NCBI GenBank assembly: GCA_019614645.1
Contig: JABWDB010000008.1
Span: 3,968,001 to 4,032,000, forward strand
Source of the DNA: Stratiolaelaps scimitus
Taxonomy: Eukaryota > Arthropoda > Arachnida > Mesostigmata > Laelapidae
Reading direction: 5' to 3'
DNA length: 64,000 bases
Shown: positions 1 to 11,958 of the stretch, in pieces
Layout: the number at the start of each line of letters is the position of its first letter
Numbering within the stretch: position 1 is the first letter of the stretch
Translations under genes and position numbers: made by a program
The notes under the pieces: generated by a model
What the model was told of the DNA's origin: nothing
What the model saw: only the letters and a program-made list of their open reading frames with translations
The model's database searches: none

Positions 1-413
1 AAAACATTCGTGAGTAAATGTGTCGTCTTGACATCGTCACTATTGTTCACACAAACGGTTTAGAGCCGGTACGCATGGTTTGTCTTCGTGTCTCGTCAAA
101 GGCCGATTGGCAACAACAACAGCAACAAATTAACAGCGATTGGTTTGAAAGTTGAAAGGGTTTCGATGTTGGATGGTTGGCGCGAGTCGTCGTTAGCTTG
201 TGACGAGTCAGTTGAGCGAATTAAGGGAAGCGGTTGAACGCCACGCGGAGGGATCTGGGTGTTTATCCTTTCGACAATTAAAAATCACTTATAGAATAAA
301 TGTAATTTAGTAGTACAGCAGTGGTTAAGTAAATAGTAGTACAACAATGATTTAATTAACAGTGGTTATTTAAAGCTTCGTGAATAAATGTGTATTGTTA
401 AAATTAAACGAGC

Positions 414-462
414 GTGTTTTACATATCATCGACATATAGTGTTTTACATATCATCGACATAT
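414..462. repeat. Two-copy 25-bp tandem duplication
   Basis: A 24-base block beginning gtgttttacatatcatcg at 414 recurs perfectly at 439, with one intervening base. It is a simple local duplication with no coding content. Confidence 0.9.
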
Positions 463-913
463 CCGTTCAAAGGATACTGAAAACTACCAGGTAATTAGTT
501 AATAATGGGAAGGTTACCACCTCATCATTATTTGCAATCGGGCACTTGCTCATTGTCAGCGTTTGATGCGTCAACGTAACGAGAGTAGTCGAAGTGAAAA
601 ATTAGTTCTTCGTAATTACAACCAGTTTACTTCCATTTGCTGGAATTTAGGGTCCTTGATTCAGCGATTAAACAAGAAAATACATTTAGTGAAATCTTGT
701 ACGTATACTTAATGTTTTGATGGGTTTTACTCTCCCGAGTTGTCGGAAGAGCATTACGTACGGGTTGGCACGAACCAATTGGAGATAATCCATTAAGGAT
801 CATCTAGGCATATTAGCTCATAGCTAAGATGGACTGGAGCGTTTTCTTCAGTTTTGAAGGAGCTCACTTTTCACCTGTCAGCAGGTTTGGATGCGGCCAT
901 GAGAGGCTTAACG

Positions 914-1037
914 CTATGATCTACATCTGTTACGAATTTTTAGTATTATTTAGTTGGGCACTCTTCGACAATAACAATTATATTGTTATATGACTAACTA
1001 AATAATACTAAAAATTCGTAACAGATGTAGATCATAG
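914..1037. repeat. Long inverted repeat, 42-bp perfect arms
   Basis: Bases 914-955 are perfectly complementary to 996-1037 in inverted orientation. The 40-base spacer itself contains a short internal inverted repeat (around 970-990). An RNA from either strand would form a single long hairpin. It may be a fold-back/MITE-type element or a microRNA-like precursor; the sequence alone does not decide. No terminal target-site duplication was recognised. Confidence 0.9.
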
Positions 1038-3921
1038 TGTCATCTGCTATGCGCACAGCCGAGGGACTCTGAATCGACATTCAGAAATGGGACCTTTTCT
1101 TGGTGCTCATTAAGGTGCCTGGTGCATTAAGGTGAAGGTGGTGCTATAATCGGCCTAGCATCGACCTTGAACGTGGCTGATCTGCGAACGTCCTACACTA
1201 AATTTCCAACGGCGATTATCGATTGACTGCATAATTCATCTGTATCTGATCAAACTATGTCAAATACCTGCATAGATAAACACAGCGCATCCCTGGAGGC
1301 AAACAGCGGCAATGACAAATGTCCACATTATTCTCAGCTAGTTTTCACTGTACGGGCCTCTTCGGTGTAGCATGCGCCCAAACGAAAAGCACAAACGCGC
1401 ACACAACTGATCTCCTCGTCACATCTTCGTGATGTTCATGTGATCCTTCCTTGCTGCGTCACCTTCTTCATAGCTGTTATACGGCGGCGGCAGCAGCGGC
1501 GGTGACGGCGGCGATAGCCGCTTTCATATTTCTTCGTTGAGTTGTCTCGGAACGCTACATAGTCGTGTAATCCGAGCCGCCAAATCCAACTTTGCTGAAG
1601 GAGGCCCTCCTCTACGAGAGCTCACAGGAGATAGCTAACTGGCTGGCTGGCCACCACGATGGCTCATGGGCGTACCGCTGCTGCCGCTGCTGGCCTCGGC
1701 GTACTCTCGGTAACTGAACGAGAAGGCGAACGATGAACTGAAGGCTACGTGGCACCGGTGGTGGTGCCGTCCGGCGAACTGAGTCGGTGCTGCTATTCAG
1801 CCGCGTTGTTACTCCGGTAACATGGTGGTTGCTCAGTGACTTTGAATCTACACGAGCACAGCGGGCGATGGAAGAGCGGACGAACGGTGAGCGCTCATGG
1901 AATCGAGGCTTTACGTCTGAGGTGTCCTCAGTGCGTGAAGGGAGAGGGCTGACGTAAGCACACGCGTGATTGTGGTTCTCGCTAGACCCGGCCGAATCCA
2001 CCACCACGAAACCTACCGCCACGGTGTCACTCACTACATTCACTGGGGTATTTCCCGCTTACCTAACTCGCCGGTACAGGCCTCAATGTTCAGCTATCTT
2101 GTGATTTGGTGCCACCATTGCGGTTGGGGGCAGAGGCGACGCCCGTCTATGGGGCGGGCCGACGTCTCGCTTGATGCTCCCGCCGGCACGCTGCCAAGCT
2201 GACCTTCGGAGTTCTGGCCTAGCCATCTCTGCGACTCGCTCTCTCTCTCTCCCTTCCTATTTTCGTAGGACCGCGAGGTGGGGTGCTCTCATGCGCGACT
2301 GGCCCGCAGGATCATCCGAACCGGGGACCTGTGGCCGGCATACACTTGGACTGGTGCGGCAGACTTCATCTGGGTATGTTTGTACGTATGTACGTATCAT
2401 ATATACTATACAAGCTAATATAATATCGAGACACATCTAGGTAGCACAACTGCATAAGCTTACGTGTCGATACAGTCAAAGAGCTAAGGTGACGACAGCG
2501 TGCGCGCGGAAACGGCACAAGTCTGTCGCTACGGCGATAATGACACCGGCCATCGGCCTTCAAATACACGCCTGCAAGATAAAAACAGTCTGCACAACAC
2601 GGAATGAAAACAAAAAAAAATGTACCAACTTCGTAATCACCTCGAATCACGTCACGAGGGAACCGTTGACTACGCACTCTGGGAAGCTTAAAGCACGAGC
2701 CAGTTCTGCACCCGAGTCCATACGAGGCGTCTCATATTGGCTCGTGGTTGATTCTCGGGTAGGATTCAACGGTGAGTGATTCATTGACCTATATTGACGT
2801 CCCTCAATGGCGGCTTTGCCCACTTGATTAAAAGGAAGTAAGTTCTGTTTCGCTACAGTATCAACATTACACAGAGCTATATGAAGCAATATAATTATAG
2901 GGCCGTGTGTATTGAGATATTTAAAAAATGGAGACGAAAATCTCCATATTATAACAGTCATCCTCCCTCTATCGGAGAACGAACCGGAATGCTTCAGCAA
3001 CTCGTTCAATCATTGTATCGTACTGATTACAATCTCACACGGTTCGGTTGGGTCGCCTGTGTTACCAAATTACGCTCCCCCGAGCGAATATCCACGGCTC
3101 CCATTTCTGGGCTTCTGTTTAGCGTTGCGCTCTGGCTTGCGCGGCATTACGGCGAACAAATAAACAGGAAAAATGTACAAGCTCATTATTGTCTATTTCG
3201 TAATTACAAAAATCGTGGCTATCAAAACCTCCAATATCTCTCAACGACCTTTGTCTAATGAACGATACGTTATGGTACATATAATAGTTGTCTTATGTAT
3301 ACAATTATGATCACAGGGTTTTATCAGATGACTCATGTGATATCTTCGGTCCTGCATGTGACCTTTATATGGTAGATATCTATATATTATCGCTTATTCA
3401 ACCTGAGAACGCCTCGTATTGTCATACCTTTGACGCTAACCTGACCACCGCTACGCTTATCGTAATATTATAGGGCGACATAAACAAAGCAGCGTTCACT
3501 GCGCGAAAGCTCGAAATCACACGGGTCACTCACCTACGTCGGAAGGCGGATGCATCAGTATACCCCTGGGCAGCAATCATCCCTTCGTTATCACGCAACC
3601 TCTCCTCCTCTTTGTCTAATTAGCGTTCGGGGGTGTTACAATCTCAACGGGCGGCGGTTGAAGCCACAAAATAGAGCTCTTGCTTGGCCGTCATGCGAAG
3701 CACATGACGATGGAGCTCGTGTTCAATAATCTATGTATGAGTAAATTTATCGTCATCAGTATTCAAATAATACGAAGCTTGTTATCTATATAGTTCACTA
3801 AATTCAATTGATGAGACGACCAATACAAGGAGATCACAATTCGAATATCTTTTCGTTGGAAATCGTTGATATCTCACAATTTGTGAGAGTTACGTATACC
3901 GATCTGCTTGCTTGCGTATGC

Positions 3922-3975
3922 CATATATATATATATATATTGATTTACTATATATATATATATATAGATTTACTA
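3922..3975. repeat. TA microsatellite
   Basis: Two runs of alternating TA are separated and followed by a tgattta/agattta spacer, giving an imperfect compound microsatellite. Confidence 0.85.
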
Positions 3976-6933
3976 TTATTTTGTTATGCTTATGTATTTC
4001 TTTACAAATCTAACAGACGCTCGGGAATAGTTGAATGCTCATATTGTAGTTGCGAACTTCCTCCATTATGGTGCGCGCTGCCGCCGCGGTGTACGGCTGT
4101 GGCGTGATACAGCTGCTGTCGGCGTTTCCGGGTCGGAATGATAGCAGCAACAATGGGGATCTAGTTACAGGATACGCGGGCTGGATTTGCTAGCGGCTCC
4201 GGAGGACCATAGGCAGGCAGGTAGAACGGGCGCGTAGACGCGGCATGTTAGTGGGCCATGCCATATCACGAAAGAGCGCCCTTCTTTTTACTGGACAACA
4301 ATGAGATTTCGTAGGAAAAGCCATACAAAATACAATACACGTATGGCGACAACCGGAGTCATATTTTTCTACGGCACACTGTAGCCAAATGAAATTATTG
4401 TATAAACTCACAAAAGTTATGAATCATTGCGTTGTTGTGTGTGGATTTGACATTTTTCCCCTGTTGTCATTACTATGCAACACGATGCGAGCTTCTGGGC
4501 AGATAGATCTAACCTGATTGGCCGCAAACTAATATTCAGACCCAGGTTCCCCGTACGTTTCGAGGACAGTTCGACGACAACCATTGTATTCTCTGACATA
4601 TTCGACAGTCCACATGCTCTATCGAGCGAACACTGGATTAAGCCAATAAGCAAAGCTATGCCTTCGTAGACTATGCAATAGACTTGAGAGCTAAGAGCGA
4701 ATTAGGTCACTTCCTGTCTGTGCGTTTGTGTGTCCAGAACGATTACCATCCTTCAACAGGGAGCCCATTTATAGTTCGGGTAAACGATCATGGAGATTGG
4801 ACGGAAGCTTTAGTCAGGAACTTCCGGTAGGCGTTCATAAATGCTCCGATTCCAGACGGGGTCCACAAACCGTCGCATTTGCGGGACACGCTCGATGTTT
4901 TCGTTATATTATATTCATCATGTGTCTATTAGCAGAACATCTCACGAATGATAATTATGTTCATGCAGAACGAAGACTACTATGGACTAATTATCACATT
5001 GTAACAACATAATAGATTGGGATAATTATTATTAATTATTATCTGATATGTATTGTTGTGTTACTGTTGTCATGGGTAGTATTACCAGCCAATATAGGTT
5101 AAAACTTCGTGATTAGCAACCTCATCATCGACAGTTTTGTGATGACATTTGCACGTTTTAATTGCCACTGCCAAAAACAGTTGCGTTGACTTGCTGATTC
5201 AGTGCGCCCAACGTCTGAAGGGTACACGGGTGTTCACAAAGCTCAAAGCAGCAACTACAACAACAGCCCTGTTCACGAGAAATTTCTCTGGGACAATGTA
5301 TTAACTAATGCTCTCGACTAATTCTTAACTTGTATCATTATTTACTCGTTTATTGGTTGAGATAATTACTCTCACCTCACACGCTGGCTATCATACCCAT
5401 TGATCTCTGATGGGAACAAAATATGACCGTGGCAAAGTGCAAACAGTACAGGATTATTAGAAATCCGTTGCGAAGTTGAGTTTGAGGGTAGACTTACACT
5501 TGCTCGTTGTGAATACGGCAGTAACTGAGAACCGCTGATCTGCACCTAACAACATCAGTATTGCTTTCACTATGCATTACGTTCCAATGTATCAAAGTGC
5601 CTACAACTTCTTGTATAATCACATGAAAGATCCCGCTTCATCTAGCCTAGTTTATTAAGATTGACGAGAGAAATTAGTATCTAATAAGGAAGCAATCGTT
5701 CGCCTCAGTAATAGACACTCGCAATTGGCATTTCGGTTGTGCTAATGTATGGGAGTAGCGACTGTTTGAAGGGAAACTTCTCTATGTTCTTTCTACTTTT
5801 ACTACTTTCTACCTAGAGGAAGAAATCACATTAATGTTATTCCAGTCATATCTCTCTAGTCTGTATCAGTGTGATCAGTGGAGGTGCCACCCAACGCCGC
5901 AGCTACTCAAAGGGTTTCCTGCATCGGTTGTAATTGTGACCGTGTCCAACGATCAAGTCAACATATCGTCGAGAAAAAGTTCACATGAAAAACAACGTCC
6001 TTAGCATATGAACCGTTTGAAGCGCTATTTAACCAAAATCTATTCGGTATCATATGGCGACCAGGTACAGATTCATGTCTACTATACATGAACCACGAGA
6101 GATCTAATTAATTTCGTTTGTCGGAAAAACAAAGTTATTTCTCCGTTGTCGACCTGCGAACGAATCTGTGTGTGATCAATGACTGCATTCATTCGCTGTA
6201 TCCACGCGTTCACAACGTGTATCAAGTTAGGCTGGATTGAGTAGTCCGCGTTGTTTGCGCCATCGGTAGGGCAAAAGCCGACGAGGCCGTTGTAGGTTGT
6301 GTTGGTCAGAGCCGGCACCAGCAGGTTAGGTGGTGGTATTGGCTCCCGGTAGATGCGTGGGGGTCGTTGCCGGCAACGAGCGGTTTCGCTCGGTCACCGG
6401 AGCGTGCAATGGTGCACTTGTTGGTACGCAGAACAGAGCATGCCCCCCCCAACCCAACAACACCTATCCCCTTCATCAAGTAGCACCCCTTTGCCTTCGG
6501 TTGCTTTACTGTAGCTGGACCACCTACCGGGCGAGACAAGCGTCAAGCAGCATAACAACAAAACCTCCGCAGGTCATCGGAAGAGCTGCGCGAAATGTCC
6601 AAACCTGGAGTCCAAACCTCAATGCCCCTCGCTATTCGACTGGCCACGATGGAAGGCTGCTATGATCATTTGCTATGCAAGGCACACCATTATAAGTGGG
6701 CCAATGACGAGACGATTGCAATAAACAACGAAGAGATTTAACCTGGTACTTGAATATAGGCAGATACTAAGGGTAAGGGCTAAGTGAGTGCATTGTGGGG
6801 TGCACACAGAGACAATTGGCTACATTGTTGACGCATTTCGTTTTCAACAAGTGTAATTGACAAAATTAAGCTCGGTAGATACTATTCTTATAAATTGCGG
6901 ATTGGCGTACTGGTGAAACTCAGTACATGCAGA

Positions 6934-6958
6934 ATATATATATATATATATATATATA
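6934..6958. repeat. TA microsatellite
   Basis: An uninterrupted run of about twelve TA dinucleotides. Confidence 0.9.
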
Positions 6959-8176
6959 GACTTAGAATTGCAATATTCTAGGATCCGTACTTAGTCCGTG
7001 CGTATATAACAAGAATGTCACATATCGGCACCGCGCATGAACGCGAAGCGAGTCTCAATTTTTGAAAGAGCTTTGGTGCAGATTTGTGTCGTTTTAAATA
7101 TGAATATATACAACATACTAGTCAATTACCATAGGCCAATTCTGACAATATGCTACCCAGCCCGGACAATGCATATTATTGCTACTCATTTGTCACAGTG
7201 GCTAAGACAGCCAAGCTTCGGCATACAACTAATTACTTAACGTTCCACCTTAGGCAGAGCTAAAGATAGCATTTATTTTTATCAAAGTTGAATTAAAGAA
7301 GTATATTTTAAGTTTTGTTCTTAATTAGTTCTTTGTCACGAATTAGCTATTGGCTCTTGAGGCAATTGTTAGTTTACAGTGTACACGAGTCAACGCATTC
7401 GCTAGCTCTCACAATAAGTTGAGTCACTATACGCGATAGCTTTGCTGATCTCATGAACAGTCTGTTGTTGAAATTGTCCCTTAATTATCATACCGTAACC
7501 AAAAGTTATGCTTACACTCAAAATTAACTTGATATATCCTTGACAAGTGGGACGGTCGCATTAAAACAAATCATACATATACAAACACACGCTGAAAAGA
7601 AGGCATCGAACAATATTTCAACCGTTTTGTTAGAAACCCCTCGGTCGAACCGCGTTTACTGGCTACTTGTCAGCTTGGGTTTTGGGCTTCGTTTCCGCTG
7701 GCTTGTTCTCTATTTCCTGGATTGTTCACCAGTGAAAATTTCTCATATAGCATCACGTAAGTTCATTCATAAACTACATAGTCTGTTGAATATAATTGGA
7801 TTCATTAATCCGGCGTCGATATCAGCTACGCGTGATCATCGGTTGAAATCTTAAACGCGCTACAGCGGAAACAATCTAAGCGGCCCTATCAATTGGGTCA
7901 TCGCCGACCATCAGAGATCATCAGAGATGTTCCCGCGGCGCATCTGTCTGTTCAGTTCAGATATCACATGAATGAACCCACGCTGATATCCTCCCGCGTT
8001 GATATTTCGCTCCGAAATGGCCGACCGAACACGGACTGACACCAAAAATAAGCAAACATAACAACCACAGCAAATCACTGCTCGCCTACTCACCAAGATA
8101 CCTAATCATCTGCCGCGCGGCGTTCACCCATCACTAACAGTATCGACATCAGCGGTCGATCTCTCGACTCGACCAA

Positions 8177-8184
8177 TATATAAG
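8177..8184 (+). promoter_or_regulatory. TATA box of the small secreted-protein gene
   Basis: A TATATAAG element lies about 25 bases upstream of a TCAG initiator-like sequence (8200-8203) and about 115 bases upstream of the chosen ATG at 8296. This spacing fits a TATA-driven arthropod promoter with a short 5' untranslated region. The transcription start itself is inferred. Confidence 0.55.
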
Positions 8185-8295
8185 CGCTGCCGGATGCGTT
8201 CAGCGATGTCAAGTGTCGACACAGAGAGGAGCTTTCAGATAACAGGCTCAAGACGCCCACCTTGCCGTAACCGGGATCAGCAGAAGAGGAGAAAT

Positions 8296-9260
8296 ATGAA
8301 GCATTTTATTGTTATTGCAACCGCTGCCTGTGTAGCTTGCTACGTGGTTCTACCTGTTGCTCAAGCGCAACGCCAACATGGTGGTGGAGGTGCCACAGGT
8401 AATGATGGCGCAGCCGGCGGACCAGGCGGTCATTCGGGTGGCTTGCCTACGATGGCGAAGGTACGTTGAAGTTGACTGCCAGCCGGATGAAGCTAACACG
8501 GACAAACACACATAGACGCCTCAGCATTTCAAACACATTTTGGTGGGCTGTGCCGAAACGTATACCCACCAGCTACACTTACCTGTTCGTAATGTATACA
8601 TAATTTATTAGCTAATGTACTCGGTTCGTGTTGGCATGCTATACAGTATTCCGTGTGTGTGTCCACGTTCTCAGGTGGGCCAGCGTGACATCGTTGAATT
8701 CGCATTTGATACCTAAGAGGAGATAGTATAATTATTATTATTATTATTATATAGCGAGCCGTGTAGAGCTATAATATGGCAGCTGAATGACCTAATGAAT
8801 GGAGCTATTGTTTTCATTAATTAATATACAGAATGATAAGACTCCAAGCAGTGGCGAGTCGAATTATCGCCGCTTATGGTTCACTACGTGTGTGTCCATG
8901 AATATGTCATAATGTTTGGCTTTTCAATGAAACAAAAATATATCGATATTGCACTTTATGTGACGCATCTACTCTCGGGGTCTAATGATCGGAACGACTT
9001 CTGCAACATTGCAGCAGCCACTGGGAGCCGGCCCTGGTGACCGGCAGAAGCCTGGAGGACCGAATCCCGTTGATCAGTTGCCTCTTCGCAGCGGTTTGTA
9101 CCGAGCGGGGCTAGGCGCCGCACCGCCGATGTCGAACCCTCAGCCACTGCAAAAGGGCACCGGTACCAACAATAACTACAACATGCCCTCCTCGGATTCC
9201 ATGAAGAAAGGCGATAACGCCAATGACAAGGACAACAACAACAGCAACGACGTTAACTAA
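8296..9260 (+). CDS. Small secreted Gly/Asn/Pro-rich protein (two exons)
   Basis: I do not recognise a family. The coding exons are 8296-8460 and 9015-9260. The donor (gtacgt at 8461) and acceptor (ttgcag ending 9014) join in phase 0 to give 136 residues. The frame is open further upstream, but the ATG at 8296 starts a clean signal peptide: a basic Met-Lys-His start, a hydrophobic core and a probable cleavage near Ala-Gln-Ala-Gln at residues 22-25. The mature part is low complexity. It opens with Gly-rich sequence (HGGGGATGNDG), continues with a Pro/Gly/Leu middle and ends in a hydrophilic Asn/Asp/Lys tail. It has no cysteines after the signal region, so it is not a disulfide-rich peptide. 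A TATA box precedes it. Possible roles, all inference, are a cuticular, glandular or salivary protein or a neuropeptide-like precursor; no classical dibasic-amidation (GKR) site is seen. Confidence 0.7.
8731..8750. repeat. ATT microsatellite in the intron
   Basis: A run of roughly seven ATT units inside the intron of the small secreted-protein gene. Confidence 0.9.
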
Positions 9261-10719
9261 ACGTATGTACGTATACCCTAATTACTACAATTCTCGAACA
9301 CGTTAAGCACTAACAGCACGTTAAGCATCGACGTTTTATTGACTTCGTTGACGACGTTGATTGAGCTTTATTTATTTTTTATTGACGAGGAATATCTGAT
9401 CAGCCACATATGGATATCTCGATGTGAACTTTTAGAAATCATAGCACGAGACACTATGTCAGCGCAATGGCTTCAGTTCTGACAGGTACTTACTTTCGTT
9501 AATTTAGTATTTTATACGACTGCAGGATCACACGTGCGGGGATTAATATCACCAATTGAAGAACTCGGAACCTGTTGCACTGTAAGCGGATGTCCGACAG
9601 ACCACCGTAGAAAGTCTAACTTTCATTTAAATAGCTTCCCGCTCGTTAATCAGCATCGTACCCAATTGTCTAGATAATAATAATACTGTATTAAATATAA
9701 TTCAATAAAGTATATGTAAAAATATATGCCCTTGAATGGCAGTGCTTTTATAGCTAAGAGAGCTAAGTATGTAACTAGGTATATAGTAATAACGCTGTAA
9801 GTGCACCGATATATATATATATATATATCACGGTCGATGATATACATCCAATGAAAATGTTCGTCGATATTCATTGAGTCAGGCAAGAATAACCGATCAA
9901 GTCCTTTGATCAGCTACGTACAATATTTGTAGGGGAAATCAAGCTAAAATGAGCGAAAAACGTGTCATGTGTACGATTTCCGGGTTTTTCAACACACTGA
10001 ACGAACGGGAGCAAACATGAGTGGCCAGAAGATGCAGACATGAGCTATCACCGGATACAGACCGACAAACGTCACTGACACGTACGCACAGTTGTGTAGC
10101 TGGGTATATTAAAGATACCGATTCATCAGTGAGCGTTCGTTTGGAGAACATTTCTGCAGCGTCTGCAATATCTTCTCAAATTATTTCCGCTGTTCGTAGT
10201 TCATGTGAGTTCATCAGGCGCATTAGGCTACAAACAGTCGCAGATAGCTGGCTGGTACGCTTGCATGTAAGAGTATAAATATATATATCGCATGTGTGCC
10301 ATATAGCGAACTGTCACCCACTTAAATACATATATGTACCTCATAGGGACATACGATGAATATACATCCTATACGATGAATCAAGTCGCCCGTAATTGCC
10401 TATCCCGCAAACGCTGAACGTGTCTACAGCGCGATCGGGCGACGAGCAGCAGTTTGTAGTTGTTATGGCAGGCAAACACAATCTATGGCTCCACCCCTCG
10501 TCCAAGCAACCTCGTGGTAACCTACTGTCGCATCAGTTGGCTTGACCCGCCTTACGGATGGTGAACGAAGCGGTCAGAACGCAGGCGGACCTCCAACGGA
10601 CCTCCCGTCCGTGTCGCATTGCTTGAAACAGCTCGGCAGTCAAAAGTCTGCAAAGTGTCGAAAGTTGTCGTTTGTGAAGGCGACGAGCTCGCACACACAC
10701 ACTCGTATCCGGCACGAGC
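9261..10719. other. Intergenic, no gene seen
   Basis: It separates the secreted-protein gene from the receptor gene. It includes a TA microsatellite at about 9809-9828 and scattered short open frames on both strands without homology or splice support. The promoter of the receptor gene presumably lies in its right part, but I see no distinct TATA box there. Confidence 0.6.
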
Positions 10720-11958
10720 ATGCGTCAGCAGAATGGTGAATGCCGAAAGGCTCCAACGGCATCCCCCGCCGTTGGCGCGACTGAACCCGTCGCGTCGAAC
10801 TGCAACGGTATCGGGATTATAACGGTGGCCGCCCAAACCTGTGCGACCCATGAAGCGTCGCCGTTCTGCTCACTGGAACTGAAAATGATGAATTTGTGCT
10901 TGCGATTAGTCGGCGTCTGGGTCACAACAAGGCGGCTGACGTTTCGCGAGACTCTAGCCCGTCATTTCGGCCTGACCTGGCTTGTTCTCAGCCTTCTCAC
11001 GATCGTCTGCCTCGTGCTGCGTATGGGTACGGAGTGTCGTCAAAGACAGATGTACTCAATCGCTCAGGTAACTCGGATCGCATTGACAGTGCTGGACAGC
11101 GTGGCGCACATTTACTGCTATTATCTGTTACGACGCTACGAAGCCAATCTTGTCGAGTTCGTTACGGGCAGCGGGAAAAAGTGCAAATATGTTCGTCTCC
11201 TGCGATTCCTTGCCGTTGTCAGCCCCTTTAATCGGGTCATACTCCACGCACTCAACGAGTGGTACAATCCACATCGGACGTCGATACAAGAGGTGTTCCT
11301 GCAGGTCGTCTTTAGCCCACTCAAGGTTGCCTATGACTTGTCGATGGTTATCTACATGATGGCCACAGTGAGCCTCTGCGACCAGGTGGACTGTTTCAAG
11401 GAGCTGCTCACGTCGAAGATCAAAGAGTGTGGTATCGTGGATCTCCGCTGGATCTGCCGAGAGGCGGTCACCTTCAAGTACAGCCTTCGTGCGAAGGTGC
11501 GCCGAATCAATTGTGTCTTTTCAGTACCTATTCTGGTGCTGTATTTTAAGCTCTTCACGTACTACCTAATCTTTATCTATGTCGCGGTCATCAATCGATC
11601 CGCGCATCAGCGCCACCTCGAAGCTGCTCTGTACGTCGGCTGTAGCCTGCATTCAACAATCGAAATTGTCATCATGTCCCAAACGACAATGTACTTCATA
11701 CGGCGACTTCGCGAGGCGACGGACTGCGTCACGGACCTAGCCTTAACATACGACATACACGATATGACGCTGCTATCCGAAGTGCAGCGAATTCTCGATT
11801 TTGACTCCGCCCGCGACGCCGTCACCGTCTGGGACTCGTTCGTTCTGTGTCGAGCGACGACGGTGAAGTTTTTTGTCGGCATGATATCTTGTGTGTCGAT
11901 CATACTTCAATTCGATGTCAACTTCACCGATGCCCTAGACAAAATGGACGTTCACTAA
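10720..11958 (+). CDS. Gustatory-receptor-like seven-transmembrane chemoreceptor (single exon)
   Basis: One uninterrupted frame of 412 residues. The first ATG is at 10720. A tandem ATG pair at 10885/10888 (residues 56-57) would remove a polar 55-residue leader and is an equally likely start, leaving about 357 residues, a normal size for insect-type gustatory receptors. Hydrophobic segments occur near residues 84-103, 112-135, a long one around 190-220, then around 260-300, 310-330 and 383-398. Short basic loops separate them, as in the inverted-topology Gr/Or superfamily. The last segment ends in ...IILQF (QF at 397-398), matching the C-terminal TYxxxxxQF signature of the family, although the TY pair is replaced. 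Such proteins are ligand-gated cation channels of chemosensory neurons. The assignment rests on this topology and motif, not on a search. No frameshift or stop is present, so the gene looks intact. Confidence 0.7.
   Translation: MRQQNGECRKAPTASPAVGATEPVASNCNGIGIITVAAQTCATHEASPFCSLELKMMNLCLRLVGVWVTTRRLTFRETLARHFGLTWLVLSLLTIVCLVLRMGTECRQRQMYSIAQVTRIALTVLDSVAHIYCYYLLRRYEANLVEFVTGSGKKCKYVRLLRFLAVVSPFNRVILHALNEWYNPHRTSIQEVFLQVVFSPLKVAYDLSMVIYMMATVSLCDQVDCFKELLTSKIKECGIVDLRWICREAVTFKYSLRAKVRRINCVFSVPILVLYFKLFTYYLIFIYVAVINRSAHQRHLEAALYVGCSLHSTIEIVIMSQTTMYFIRRLREATDCVTDLALTYDIHDMTLLSEVQRILDFDSARDAVTVWDSFVLCRATTVKFFVGMISCVSIILQFDVNFTDALDKMDVH

Larger units (their letters stand above)
1..8170. other. 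Region without recognisable genes
   Basis: I find no convincing coding region here. Open frames are short, mostly begin without ATG, overlap on both strands and lack splice-consistent neighbours. The stretch contains a 25-bp tandem duplication (414-462), a long inverted repeat (914-1037), a CGG/GCA-rich patch near 1481-1520 and TA microsatellites near 3922-3975 and 6934-6958. Otherwise it looks like ordinary AT-leaning intergenic or intronic sequence. Non-coding exons of a neighbouring gene cannot be excluded. Confidence 0.55.

Noticed and set aside
3922..3975. Spaced TA repeats as a CRISPR-like array
   Set aside because: Simple dinucleotide microsatellite in a eukaryotic genome, with no constant repeats and unique spacers.
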